A stretch of 64,000 nt of DNA, taken from contig ML986585.1 in the NCBI GenBank assembly GCA_010094045.1, forward strand, positions 157,196 to 221,195, in the 5' to 3' direction. Position numbers and translations under genes: made by a program. This stretch comes from Lojkania enalia (lineage: Eukaryota > Ascomycota > Dothideomycetes > Pleosporales). The notes below the pieces were generated by a model. The model searched no databases. It saw only the letters and a program-made list of their open reading frames with translations, and was not told the origin of the DNA. How positions within the stretch are numbered: the first letter of the stretch is position 1; each line of letters opens with the position of its first letter. This document shows, one piece after another, positions 46,283 to 57,843 of the stretch.

Positions 46283-46683
46283 TTATTGCAGAACTATGTT
46301 CCAATGAGATCGGCTATCAGGCGATGTATCTGGAGAGGGTGAATTCAAGCCCACAGATTCCACTATCTTGCATTTAGACGGTCCCTTAAGGGAGAGCAGA
46401 AGTAACGTACAATATTGCCTTTTCATCTCCCTCATGATTTGCAGCATACGCCATCTTAGTACATCCTCTCTAACCACCGGAATATTCTGTTGGCTCAACT
46501 GTTCATTCACTCGATCCAAGACCCCCATTTTCTCATTCGCAGGGATCTCCGGCCAGGTTTTACCTGGATATCTGGACCGTATGTAACGAGCCTCATCTTT
46601 TGTGATTCTCTTTCAGCCCTGTCAGCTAGGCTGAATCTTCATTGGGGCACAGTTAGAACAGGCTTACATAAAATGCGCTCCAT
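46283..46683 (-). CDS. small fungal hypothetical protein
   Basis: Proposed exons 46683-46668 and 46596-46283 give 109 residues in phase across a 71-nt GTAAGC...AAG intron. The body reads YIRSRYPGKTWPEIPANEKM, then VLDRVNEQLSQQNIPVVRED and VLRWRMLQIMREMKRQYC, with three likely helices. Similar short proteins with a YPGKTW motif occur in filamentous fungi, function unknown. The first exon is short (five codons and one base) and uncertain. Without it, Met at 46528 would start an 81-residue protein. Confidence 0.45.
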
Positions 46684-47329
46684 TGCTCGAGGCCGTGATT
46701 AGCTGCCGCTTGCGCCTTTTCTGCCGATGCGCTTGTAGGAAGAGGATTCATTCTGAGAAAGAAGATGTTGGTGTGAAAAGGGTACAAGGCTGAGCTGAGG
46801 AGTCGGCGGTAAGATAAAAGGCAACGGATGATGTAAGCAGGCAGCCACCTGTTTCAGCGCCAAATTGAATTTGAAGATTGGACTGAACTTGAGGTCATGG
46901 GATCCTGTTGCTAGGGGCCGAGTCATTCCACATTTGATTGGGACCAGTTTGCTTATAGACAGACTGGAGTGTCAGATACCAAAAGGGATAACAAGCAGGT
47001 AGAAGTATCATCACGTGATAGGATACTTCCCTTGGAGTCCCTTATGCCTATTCTTTACAAAGAACGATGTTGAAAGACATAATTAAACTATAGAACTATT
47101 TCTTCTATGCTAGCTTATACCTCAAAAGTGAATATGAGTATATCACTATTGCTATAATTGCCTAATATTTGGCCTCAGACAACAGTAAGTATTGATTGGA
47201 ATGAATGAATATTAATTTCTTGTCCCATCCACAGGATATTCCAAAGACGGGTTTCTCAGAGAGTTCAATTAGAACTCTACCCGGTTCGGTGATATTAGCT
47301 CACCGATGCACAGACAAAGGAATCGAATA
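46684..47329. other. intergenic
   Basis: No recognised gene. AT-rich in its second half. Confidence 0.5.
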
Positions 47330-48619
47330 TCAGGATTGTACTTCGCACACTGTGATAAATGGCATAAAAGCACCTGATGTGAATTAGAAATATTCATATC
47401 GAATGGATCAGTAGCCGACTCACCTCCCAGAAATAATCGTTTAGTCTTAACATCGTGTCGAGCAACGGAGGCCCCTTGGATAGCCTGTGCCTCTTTATCT
47501 TCCAGTACCCTTGTTGGTATATATCTAAATCTTCTCTCTACGAACTTTTCGACCTTGAAAAGTGTATTGCTGCTCGAAAAGCCTTTGGGATCGTACTTGG
47601 ATCTTCCGACAGCCCAGAAATCCCCTTCTGAGTCAACAGTCACGCCTGTAATAGGCATGCCGAGCTTCATGGCATACACTTGATCGAAGGTTCCCCCTTG
47701 TCGTAGCTCAAAGATTCGAATCCTATCGTCAACTAAGGAAGGCACATAAACTCTGTCATCCGGGCCGCGTGTTATTAATCCTGGATACGGCACGGATTTC
47801 GGCGTGGTGACGTATGAATCGAACCAATCATCGTGATAGACTAGGCTACCACTTTTGAAAAGAGGATCAAACCTTTTACGGAATCCGATTTTGGCAGACC
47901 GATCATTGCTGACTACAAAGTTATTTCCTCCCATAAATGCAATCTTGTTTGGGGAATGTAGTGCCGAACTTTTCCCCATAGCTAGGTATGTCATTTTCTT
48001 TTCTCCTTTCTTGTATTCATATACATCGATCGTGGTGTTGGCCCCAAACTTGCTGGCATCTAAAATTTGTCCACTCGAACTGTAAGGAGGTCGCTGATTA
48101 AGGAGCCAGAATCGCAGGGTGTAGTCATCCACGACTTCGACGTCAAATCCAGTCAGGTCAAGACGTCCCTCTCCAGGCCCCGAGCCGTATCCTGTTGGGG
48201 AAATCTTATGCATTTTGAAGAGGCCATCTTTCCTCGGTTTGTCGATGTAAACTGCCATAACCTCGGAGCCTCCTGGGCGACGTCCTGATGCATTGAAGCG
48301 TGATAAGCTTTGTACGTGAAATTAGCTTCACCCAACATGTGTAGTCAAGCTATACCAGTAATTACCTTGGATTCCATTGCTCACGTGCCTCCATCCCTAC
48401 GCAAGCCGCATATAGAACTCTGCTCTTTTCATCCAGCCACATATCCCCACAGGCTTCCAATTGCTCGTGTGTAAGCTGCCGACATTTGTATGGAAATCTC
48501 TCAATGGACTCCACCTTACGCCCGATCCCTAAGGTCACAAAAAGCGCGTCTTTCAGCCACCATTGGTAAAACACTGAAACAAATATCACGGCTATTACCG
48601 AGAATCGTAAGGACGTCAT
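47330..48619 (-). CDS. paraoxonase/arylesterase-like beta-propeller protein
   Basis: 393 residues from exons 48619-48366, 48307-47424 and 47373-47330, in phase. The N-terminus has a hydrophobic segment (MTSLRFSVIAVIFVSVFYQW) that would act as signal or anchor. The rest resembles the six-bladed propeller of serum paraoxonase and SMP-30-like hydrolases: LTHEQLEACGDMWLDE, HKISPTGYGSGPGEGRLDLT, SPNKIAFMGGNNFVVSNDRS, PGLITRGPDDRVYVPSL and GMPITGVTVDSEGDFWAVGR. Asn/Asp residues in those loops fit the calcium site. It is probably an extracellular or membrane-bound lactonase/esterase; the substrate is unknown. Confidence 0.8.
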
Positions 48620-49799
48620 TTTACAGAACTCTTAGATATCTGCTCTCGAAAGGCCCGATCGGAAATAAGTACGGCCCTTTACACGTTAACTAATGTGCAA
48701 GGGCCTCCAACAACTGTGTCGAGGCTGAACGAAGTCGCGAGTTCGCTTCTTAGATGGCCGTGGGATATAATAATCCTCACGCGCAAAACTACTCCAGAAA
48801 TGAAATAAAACATATAGACTGTTGTTGTGAAAGAGGACACGTTGAAATAAGCAAACGCGGATGTATGGATATCGGAAGGATGACTTAATATATATGCTCG
48901 GCTAAATAGTACGGCTACGGTAGCTGCACCAAAATGCGATAAACATAAAATTTCTAGTGTTACCATCACGAATAAAGTGACTTTTGCTTTTACAGAAGGG
49001 CTTGCAGCTTTGTAAGTTGTTATGATGTGGCAAATCTATACTAGGATATTACCTACAGCGAAACATAAAAGTAAAGGACTGTTGCAAGACGATAATCAAA
49101 CTCTCGCTAAGCTCATACGAAAAGAAACTGTACGGGAGCTATGTAGGGTAAGAATATAAAGATAGAGGGGCCTACTTAAAACTGTCCTAGAAGCCAAGGA
49201 TTTGTGGTCCCAAGGCAGAGGTGTCACATGTTCTACTATCCTATTATAGTTGGTCTGTTTTTTCAGGCCTATATAGTCTCGCCATCGCCAGCTTCTACCG
49301 AGGCAGGCCACTTACCCTCCTTCAATACATCAATACTTGCCTCAGCAATTGATACTCCTTGATACGCGACAAGAGGGGATGTATTATTTCCCAGGAGGTG
49401 TTTGAAACTGGACAGCTTCCCTATTTTATGACTTTCTTCCCATATCTCCTTAGTCACAAATAATACATCACGTATATAGATCCCTGATTGTCCGATAGAC
49501 ATTTATCATTATTGATTATTATAGTATTATGTAATAGCTAAACAAGTATACAAGATTCTGTATTAACTTGCTTCACCTTCGTTACCCTTCAAGAGCGGAG
49601 GTTGAAAATTTAAATTTGAGCCGATAGCAATCACGGCTCCGTTCTTTGTCAATTGTATGCTGCATACTCGAGGATTATAGCATTTTAGAAATTGAACTGT
49701 CAAAGAAAGAAGAAGACAGGAAAAAGACGCCACTCAGCTTGCTAATACATTCCCTGATAGCAAATGAGCCACACCGAGCAAATTATATTTTGCTCTCGC
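48620..49799. other. intergenic with solo LTR
   Basis: Contains a 96-codon hydrophobic minus-strand ORF (48679-48969) with no recognised homology and the solo LTR at 49222-49371. Otherwise AT-rich. Confidence 0.45.
49222..49371 (-). mobile_element. solo LTR, copy 4 (150 bp)
   Basis: TGTCACATG ... ATACGCGACA, with a perfect 5-bp duplication AGAGG at 49217-49221 and 49372-49376. It has two extra T in a T run compared with copy 3. Confidence 0.87.
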
Positions 49800-51491
49800 T
49801 TATAAATTTCCAACTAAGTCGTGGAAATAGACCTCGTCAGGCAACCAGATAAGATCCAAATCTCCCTGCGTAATGAGGCAATCGTTCTTCACAACTACGG
49901 TGGCCTTTGAATATCCATAGAACCGATGATTAGCTATTCCAAAAATCTTGATAAACTCGAATACTCCATCCCTAATGTCTTTGGAAAAAGCACGTGTCAA
50001 TCCTTTTGAAATTGACTTTGACAAAAACTTTGTATCGGGGCAACGATCCAGCAAGAAGTATAAGAGTGTACGGTCCTTTGCAATTAACCCATTATTACCG
50101 GGCGATACCACAAGTAGATACACTTCTACATCAGTCCACCTATTCTTAATACATGTAATGCCACAAGCGGGGGCAATACCAGGAATTCGTTGCAATATAT
50201 CGCCTTCCCACGAGCTGAGCCCGCTACACTTCTTGTCCCTAACAATGACCGTGTTGAAGTCGGCTTTTATCTCGAATCCTGATACAAGCTGGGACCGATA
50301 TACATCATTGAATCGAACTTCTTGGTAGACGTAGAGCTGCTCAGCAAGCAGCGTTGATTTCTCTATTCGTCCAACTTCAAGCTCAACAATATGGTTTGGT
50401 TTCACTCTGGCATAGTGTCGCCCTTCTTTCTTCACCTTCTTAGAGAATACGGTTTGTATGCGGTTTCGACTCTCAATGATCCGACAATGAAGGAATGGAA
50501 CATACAAACCGGCGACTTCTTCCTTCCTAAGTTGAACACTTAGACTGTCACCATTGTAAGCCAGGACTTCCTTGATTGGAAACAGCCTGAGGCACATTTG
50601 TAGCCCAGTGTTAGTAAGGTTGAACGGTAATGGTTCGGTTGGTAGTTCTTGATGGCGGACAATGTTCGAACAATGAGCAAACTCAGACGGACATCGTGCA
50701 AAAACGCCACGGTAAGAAGACTCAAATGCGTTCTCACTTTTCCACAGGAATATTGTCTCGTCGTCCGATCGTCGAATAATCTCTTCTTGAAGCCTTACAA
50801 ATGCCTCCGTACCTTCTCCATATAGTAAAGGCATATTCACATCAAATAGTCCCATCAAACTATAAGCAAGATCTTCTTCGCGGGTTGTCTGTCGCCTTGA
50901 CGCCCAGCACATCTTTTGCGCGACACTGATATCGTCCATGATTCCCGATGTGAGAACTTTCTCCGGGATGGATGTAATCCGCGATAAATCGGTCGGTAGT
51001 ATCATAATATTATGCCACGATCGACTGTAGAACCAGATGTCCCGTGGGGCTACAAGCTCTTGAAGAGTCCAGCCTCTCGTGAACCACCTAGAATTCCACA
51101 CTTTGCTGAGTTCAGGGTCTCCAGAAGCCAGGAATTTGGCCGAGTTGTCGTGTGCTTCGATGTCAACGTCGGCAAGATACGCGATGCAAAGCGCAGAGTT
51201 CTTATACCATGAAAACATGGAGTTGATTGCTTCTGTGAGTTCAGCGCTACTCCTTTTATCTATGCATACGGTGTCGATCCAACCATAGCGGTACCCCAAA
51301 TCTTGACTCGTTTCAGCAAAATGAAGTATTTTCTCATAACCATTTTTTGCTCGGATATAGTCCGTGGGGGTAATAACTTCCTCATAGCCCACTTCCCTAT
51401 CACCCCACGTATGGGAGAGTATGACATAGGTAGGGACGTCATTGCCAAAAAATTCGTGAAGTGTCAGCGTCGAGGTATCCAATAACCTCAC
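49800..51491 (-). CDS. HET domain (heterokaryon incompatibility) protein
   Basis: 563 residues, single exon. The HET domain occupies about residues 22-250: YVILSHTWGDREVGYEEV, YGWIDTVCIDKRSSAELTEA, SMFSWYKNSALCIAYLADVD, SRWFTRGWTLQELVAPRD and REEDLAYSLMGLFDVNMPLL. These are the standard blocks; in known systems this TIR-like domain triggers programmed cell death upon nonself recognition. The C-terminal 300 residues have no ankyrin, WD40 or NACHT repeats that I can see. It starts MRLLDTSTLTLHEF, the usual HET opening. It is intact, within an AT-rich setting close to a solo LTR. Confidence 0.92.
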   Translation of the reverse strand: MRLLDTSTLTLHEFFGNDVPTYVILSHTWGDREVGYEEVITPTDYIRAKNGYEKILHFAETSQDLGYRYGWIDTVCIDKRSSAELTEAINSMFSWYKNSALCIAYLADVDIEAHDNSAKFLASGDPELSKVWNSRWFTRGWTLQELVAPRDIWFYSRSWHNIMILPTDLSRITSIPEKVLTSGIMDDISVAQKMCWASRRQTTREEDLAYSLMGLFDVNMPLLYGEGTEAFVRLQEEIIRRSDDETIFLWKSENAFESSYRGVFARCPSEFAHCSNIVRHQELPTEPLPFNLTNTGLQMCLRLFPIKEVLAYNGDSLSVQLRKEEVAGLYVPFLHCRIIESRNRIQTVFSKKVKKEGRHYARVKPNHIVELEVGRIEKSTLLAEQLYVYQEVRFNDVYRSQLVSGFEIKADFNTVIVRDKKCSGLSSWEGDILQRIPGIAPACGITCIKNRWTDVEVYLLVVSPGNNGLIAKDRTLLYFLLDRCPDTKFLSKSISKGLTRAFSKDIRDGVFEFIKIFGIANHRFYGYSKATVVVKNDCLITQGDLDLIWLPDEVYFHDLVGNL

Positions 51492-52607
51492 AACGTATAG
51501 TCAATTTGGAAGAACGAAGACTAGACGCACTGAATTAGGGCGTTGATGTCTGTTCGAAATGAATTCTTTCGATCTATCAAAATCGCCAATTCTTGATGTT
51601 GCACTCTGTCGTAAACAGCTTAATCTTCCAAGATTGAGACAAGAATCCCTTAATGAAACGATATTGGTTGTCCCCGCTTATACTCATTGGGCAGGTCGTG
51701 ATTAGGGTGGTAGTTGCAAGGCTGGTGACAGCTGAAAGTAGGTATTTCAGCTATTGCTTATATCAGCGGCAAATGCCGTCAAGTATAGTGCGTGGCTGAT
51801 ACGCGTCCATGGGATTGTTTAGTACTATAAATCTAGCGACAGATGGATATAACTTACGATGTATGATGCGGGTGGTTATACGTTGCATTACTCATTGCTA
51901 AAGACGATCGACTTTGGGCATATTGACGTTGGATAGTGCCCACGGTTGAGAACTTGATCAGAGCCGGATCTCGCTGTCATTTCCTCTTTGCCCCTCAAGG
52001 TTAGGCCGGTCGCTTATTGACTCATGAGCTAGTTTGTTTCTGGTCGATCTGGTCTAGGTGAGAAGCGACGCCTTTTCTTCAGCTAAACGGTCTTTGAAGC
52101 AATAGAAAAAAAGTCATTTTAAGGTAAAATCTATCCCTTCAAAACCTAGATCTTCCTAGGCCACACTATTGCCATGTTTCCTTTTGAGAGGCGAAAGGGG
52201 GGCGTGTTTGCGTTTGTCCGTTCAATAGGAAAAAATATCGCTGGTCCAATGCTCGAGGGATATGGAAAAGTCATATCGCACGACGGCGCAATCGGTCTCC
52301 TGGCCCCAAATATGATGGTTGGGAGGTTATCTGCAAGGTGAATGCGAAACGCGAGCTTCGTATCCAAGCAGAACACAAGGCCAAGTGCTCAGCAGGCGCC
52401 TTGCAAGGTTGTCGCAACACTACATTAAGCCAATCACTGTTATGCATCCCCGCGATTCTCGCCGCGTGGCTTGCAGCAATCTTGAGATTTGAGCACTCTC
52501 CGTTGCCCACCCTTGGGGCTGAACTATCTTACGCCTTTCTAATTAAATCTTCACTTATTTTACCTCCTCTTTCACCATTTTCGCTCTTTATTTTTCTAAT
52601 CATCGCC
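51492..52607. other. intergenic, no gene seen
   Basis: Between divergent HET and GH17 genes. The frame upstream of the GH17 start stays open back to 52338 but has no family similarity. Confidence 0.5.
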
Positions 52608-53720
52608 ATGCGCGCCGCAAACCTCATCTCTCTCGCCACCTCGTTTGGCTTGACATTCGCCGAAGTCTACCTTGGCTTCAATTCTGGAGCCACGACAGAT
52701 AGCGGGGATGCGAAGAGGCAAGCTGATTTCGAGAAGGAGTTCGAGACAGCGCAGAAACTCAAGAATTCCCCCGGGCTATTCAACAGCGTTCGCTTATATA
52801 CGAATATCCAAGCTTCCACCACTGACACACCCATTGAAGCTTTTCCAGCAGCTGTCAAAACAAACACCACACTCCTTCTTGGTATTTGGTGCTCCGGAGC
52901 TGACAACATTGACAATGAGCTGAGTGCTTTGACCAAGGCCGTCGATCAATACGGTCACAACTTCACTAACCTCGTCATTGGTATCTCGGTCGGCAGTGAA
53001 GACATTTACCGAGTATCAGAGGATGGACTAAGGAACAATGCCGGGCTAGGACAGGACACTGATACAATCATTGGGTTCATCCGAGATGTGAGAGATCGTA
53101 TCGAGAATACGCTCCTCAGCAACGTGCCTGTTGGCCACGTTGACACGTGGAGCGCTTGGGCGAACAACTCGAACAGTGAAGTGATCGATGAAGTCGATTT
53201 CGTAGGAACTAACTTGTTCCCCTACTATGAGAATGACAAGGATAATGACATATCCAACGTTACCAACTTATTCGAGAACGCCCTCAATAATACAAAACGC
53301 GCTGCTGGAGACAAACCGGTCTGGATAACTGAAACTGGCTGGCCAAGTGAGGTAAGGCTCTCTACAGTTATGCTACAACAACATAAATTAAGTGCTATAC
53401 AGGGTCCGGATTTCGGACAGGCAATAGCGACACTGGATAACGCGAAGATATACTGGGATACCGTTGGGTGCACTCTTTTCGGTAAAGAGAATATTTTCTG
53501 GTATACGCTACGCGACTCCAATCCGGACAACAAGGCCAAATTTGCCATTACTAAAGACCTTTCAACAACACCAATCTTCGACTTGACCTGCCCCGCGGAG
53601 GCCAGCGCACCGCCTCCGATCAATACTAATGTTCCTACTGATAGTGCAACATCGCTCTCTTTGAACACTTTAGCAATGATAATTTCGATGGTCTTTGCCC
53701 TCGCGGCCGGGACGGCGTAG
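52608..53720 (+). CDS. GH17 beta-1,3-glucanase/glucanosyltransferase, probable GPI anchor
   Basis: 353 residues from exons 52608-53351 and 53403-53720. Signal peptide MRAANLISLATSFGLTFA. GH17 motifs: LYTNIQ near the start, the proton donor in ISVGSED (E131) and the nucleophile in WITETGWP (E242). A hydrophobic C-terminal tail (LNTLAMIISMVFALAAG) after a Ser/Pro/Thr-rich stretch fits a GPI signal. It probably acts in cell-wall glucan remodelling. The 51-nt intron 53352-53402 (GTAAGG...ACAG) has no stop and keeps frame; reading through would insert 17 residues between PSE and GPDFGQ. ATG 52608 is chosen because it begins the signal peptide. Confidence 0.9.
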   Translation: MRAANLISLATSFGLTFAEVYLGFNSGATTDSGDAKRQADFEKEFETAQKLKNSPGLFNSVRLYTNIQASTTDTPIEAFPAAVKTNTTLLLGIWCSGADNIDNELSALTKAVDQYGHNFTNLVIGISVGSEDIYRVSEDGLRNNAGLGQDTDTIIGFIRDVRDRIENTLLSNVPVGHVDTWSAWANNSNSEVIDEVDFVGTNLFPYYENDKDNDISNVTNLFENALNNTKRAAGDKPVWITETGWPSEVRLSTVMLQQHKLSAIQGPDFGQAIATLDNAKIYWDTVGCTLFGKENIFWYTLRDSNPDNKAKFAITKDLSTTPIFDLTCPAEASAPPPINTNVPTDSATSLSLNTLAMIISMVFALAAGTA

Positions 53721-55439
53721 CGGGAGACAGATCGGATGGGCCTACGTGCGGAGTAGCAAGGATGGATTTCATTGTGTAATTTGATTCTCTTAATTCGTTT
53801 AAGTGCACAATGGTTTGGCCAATCACTCTATTTTTAACACTGGCACTAGCTGTCTGTCAAAGGTCGACTGCTGAAACCTTCAACCGGAGAGTTTGATTGA
53901 AGAATCCTACGCAGTCCTCAAACTGCAGACGCATAACAAAGCCAAATAGCCAATATGCATAATCGTAAGACCAGTTCCTGATTTTGAGAATGTATTCAGA
54001 CATCATGTGCGCGATAAGCAATAATTTTGCAACACTCATTCTAAGTTGGCTTAACGAAAATGTCTATTATTTCGGTCGCTCAAATTACACGCAAAGACCG
54101 CCCTCAGTAGAAGGGGACATCTTAAACTTCTTGAGGTATAGGAAGACTCTTCGGCTATTGTGTATGAAGTGATTGGAGATCTCTTATTGGCCTAAAGCCG
54201 GAGTAGGCAGAGATTCAGGCAAGAGTATGGGATTACCGAGCAATACGCCTTGCATTAGCGGATAACGCCATAAATAGCGCCACGAATCGATACTCTACCC
54301 CGTTCTTAAGTTATAATTATCTCTTGTCAGATTTTCCTTTTGCAGCGAATCTGTAGAAGCGTTGCTTTCAACCCTATTTTAAGTGATCAATTATTACAGC
54401 ATGATGCTAAACTTCACGACGAATTTCTCTAAACTCCGAGCCAGTTAGCGTAAGTCGCAGTTTTAGGACAGATGCTCTGCCAGCATCATTCTAGGCCGAA
54501 GGATCCTCTATGTCTTTTAATCAGCTAAGCGCTGTCTGGATTGTTATACTGTATCAACACATGTCAATTTTTATCAGTCCGTGGAATATTTTGGACAGTC
54601 GAGTTTATCAAGAAAATCTTGTTACTATTTCTGGTACGAGCGGGGCTTTCATTTCTGGCAGACACACTGTGCGTACTAATTGATACGATTCTCTTCATAA
54701 CCTGAATCAAGCAGAATCTACTCACCGGCCGCATTCTTCGCCACACGGCCATCATCTTTGAGCCTTTTAAAATATGAACCTATGCCCTTTCCATGTACGG
54801 TGGTAATATGACTTCGATTGGTCTACTTGTAAGTCTAGCCCTCTTTTCGAGCATCGACGTGGATCTATTGATCTTCAGGCGTCTCCTGACTCCAAGGCTT
54901 GTTCAGGATCACACCTAGCTTTCTACTACGCCCGTCATCTGGTGCCTTTGCGCAAGGCTCTGGTACCTCTTCGTCGTCTGCTATCTCCTCATATACTTGC
55001 GCAGCATCTCACGCCCTGATTGTTGAGGCAAGTGACATTGCAGTAGACTCCTCGTTGGTGGCGGAGACTATCCGCCGAAATTCTGCTCGTCCTCGTTCCA
55101 GGGACCGCGATCAATATGGTGCGGTGCTGGAGAATTCGTCCGCGGCGGCGCTGCGTTATCTTCGCCCCTTCTTTCACTTGTGTTGGTGTGGTCACCGTTA
55201 TTTCCTGTAAATTATCGGGCAGAGGAGTGCGAGAACTGTGTTGATTCATATCTATGGAGGACTAAGGCTATTTGTCACGGTTATGGAAGGAGACGTCTGG
55301 TAGACGTGCAGGTGAGAGCGACTGCTTGTGAAGCTATGGGAAGTTAGGACTGCACATTAGAAAGCAGGTTCTTTGAACTTGCACCAACACAGATACACAG
55401 ATACAGACACAGAATAATAGACCCTTTTTTACCCTAATA

Positions 55440-55520
55440 CTATTTATATTGTCAGTCCTAGTATCACATGATATTAGGGCTAATCCTTAATAGGGATCGT
55501 GCCATATATATAACCTTACA
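55440..55520 (+). repeat. dispersed repeat, second family, copy B
   Basis: Matches the reverse complement of 32051-32131. Shortly downstream, TGGCGCCGAACCAGCAAC at 55541-55558 resembles a retrotransposon primer-binding site (TGGCGCC is complementary to a tRNA ending GGCGCCA). The repeat may therefore be an LTR portion; this is tentative. Confidence 0.55.
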
Positions 55521-55666
55521 TATATAGACGCCTCATCCTGTGGCGCCGAACCAGCAACATTTTTTTCTACAGTATAAGTAGAACAATCAGCTTCATTTGA
55601 TTGGTCACCGGAATGAGAGCCAGCGGGCAATGGACTATTCTACAATTCCGGATCTTTAATGTGATA

Positions 55667-55839
55667 GGGATTTTGGCAAGTCTGCCGAGCTGTATCGGAT
55701 ATCGTCGTAGAATATCACGCCGGATATCAGCTGATATACCCCTTTTTCTATGTACATAAATATGGCCCGCTGTTCATCTTCAATCAATCAGTTCAGTTCC
55801 TCATCTCCCTCCCTGAGACAAGATTCGCCTCTCACCACA
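55667..55839 (+). repeat. dispersed promoter-like repeat, copy B
   Basis: Matches 4535-4731 but has fewer GATATC units (intact at 55698 and 55723). It keeps the ATGTACATAAATATGGCCC TATA-like region and the CT-rich end. Confidence 0.65.
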
Positions 55840-56953
55840 TTTAATGTTCATTTGGTCTTCGGACTTACACCCTTCCCGCTCCATTAGATCTTGCATGTAC
55901 TCATACATGTCTATCGCGTGCAAGTTTGGATCATCAGAATCTTCAGCAGAATTGTCCGGCTCGTGAGGCTCTACAGACGGCGGTTTAAATGGGATAATTC
56001 CTTCCGCTACGCCCTGGCTATTCTGCTCGATCATGAATTTTCGGCCCCTAAAAACTAGTTGGCGAGCCGGTTTTGGATTTACTCACTTCCGTGTCTGAGA
56101 GGAAAAGGAATTCAACCCTATCTACTAGGCTAGAGTAGGACCAGCGAACGCCTATTGCAGGGATGGTGAAGCGCATGATGAAACCCAGGTCATTCCTGTG
56201 TTTTTCTATTTCATGATAATCTGTTTTAAACTAAATCTCGGTATCTGACTTAATGATAATATATTATCCTGATGGAAATCAGAAGATTGATTGAAGTGAA
56301 ATCAACAACTTGATGGGAATACATTGCAATTAATTTATACTCGAAGACAAGTTCTTCGCTTCAATATACAATGTGCCTTATCGCAGAACTATAATTCTGA
56401 ATTTGGGTAGGTAATGTTTACATATAATAAAGTACGCTTCCAGTTTGGGGTTTGCCGTATTTATAATCCTTATTATTAGAAGTGAATTTCGCTATGACTA
56501 GAGGACTGTTTCTTTGAGATGATCAATAATAGTCATCCTGCCATACATAAGGTTGGTAGAGTTCTAGTGAAGTGTACTAGCTAAGTAGGACAGACCGCTT
56601 TTGATAGCAGCAAACACAATAATAATCTATGTATGGCATGCAAACCGGTTTCACATAATGAGTTAGATTGTAGATCATAGAACGCGCAGGAAATTTGATG
56701 AATAATATTTAATGTTTGTGTCTCATTATACCTTAGGGGACTAAAATCTAGGACTATTGTGAAACAGGTGTCAGTTCTTAGCAAAATATATGCTAGCCTT
56801 GTCGTTAATCATCCGATGTTAGAAATATCTTATATCAGCTTTGCGCAATATATTATGCGGGCTAGTATGTGGGCTGACGTTAAGAGATACGAGACTATGA
56901 AAAATTAGCGCGCTGTCTGCTCCTTAAGTTCCCCTAATCATAACACTCCTACC

Positions 56954-57843
56954 CTACGGCGACGCTTTATAGGTAGTGTGGTTTGTTAAACCCTTAATCT
57001 TATCCAATAATTCTTGAGCCGTGCGTCTAGGAAATAGATTGTGAGATACAATATCCTTGGACTTCATCCCTAGATTTAAAGCATCTAGGATTATTTGTTC
57101 CTCGAGTGAGGTCCAGGCGCTACCAGCTTGATTATTGTCATATTTATCGACCTGTTGCCTGTTGCTGGAAACATGTCTGAGCCAACGTGTAGAACCGTCG
57201 TAGCGGGCGGTAAGGGTGATTTCATTGTAAGTAAAGCCGCCGCTGCATCCAGGTCTTCTTTAGAGTATTTGTGTTGCGACGTGGTGGAGTTAACGCCGGG
57301 GATTTTGGGCAATTCTCGTTGAATGTTCGATTCCTTAGTACAATTATTAAGCTCAGATAGTGGTACATACTCTTCAAGCATCTTTTGAATACGTAGAATC
57401 ATCCCTTGAGCTTTAAAATCACCAGAGTTTGAATTTTTATCCCTAGCAGATGATTCCTGATTTGTCAGCGGAGTATTGGTGTTGTACCCGACTACCTTTT
57501 TCGGATTAAGAACCACATTATCTGCGTGTGCTCCCCTAGTAAAGTCAGGATCATTATTTGGAAAGGCTGAAAAGGGGGGATTTAGAGTATTTGATGGGAA
57601 ATAGATCTGGTATTCATGCTTAATCTTGTATGTGCCCCTATTAGCAGGCATCTCATAATTTCGTGAGAGCATAGAAGATAGAAGAGCTCCATCGCCTTGT
57701 CTAGTTTCTGAAAATGCAGATATTTGCTTAATTACAACTGCCGAGCTCGGCTGGTTATAAGAGATAGCGGCGCTGTAGTCTGAAAGAGCCTGATTATTAC
57801 CAGGGATTATAAGATACGGTAGAAAGCTTGGGATGCTAGTCAT
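56954..57843 (-). CDS. Myb/SANT-like domain protein in AT-rich island
   Basis: Exon 1 57843-57196 (216 codons), a proposed 44-nt intron (GTTCTA...ACAG), exon 2 57151-56954, total 281 residues. The C-terminus reads SAWTSLEEQIILDALNLGMK, then SKDIVSHNLFPRRTAQELLD, a good Myb/SANT-type helix-turn-helix with the leading W. The N-terminal part is Ser/Asn-rich and low-complexity (NYEMPANRGTYKIKHEYQIY; SNTLNPPFSAFPNNDPDF). Without the intron the frame ends just before the Myb part, at 57091. It is a possible DNA-binding protein of a transposon or a lineage-specific regulator. Its open frame amid decayed DNA is notable. Confidence 0.5.

Larger units (their letters stand above)
53721..56953. other. 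AT-rich, repeat-bearing interval, no intact gene
   Basis: Holds two dispersed repeats (55440-55520, 55667-55839). A minus-strand ORF at 55801-56034 has protein-like text (EDSDDPNLHAIDMYEYMQDL) and may be a relic. A minus-strand ORF at 54989-55249 is unassigned. Confidence 0.45.

Noticed and set aside
49269..49502. 77-codon minus-strand ORF ending in the solo LTR.
   Set aside because: It only exists because flanking DNA is in frame with the LTR's internal ORF.
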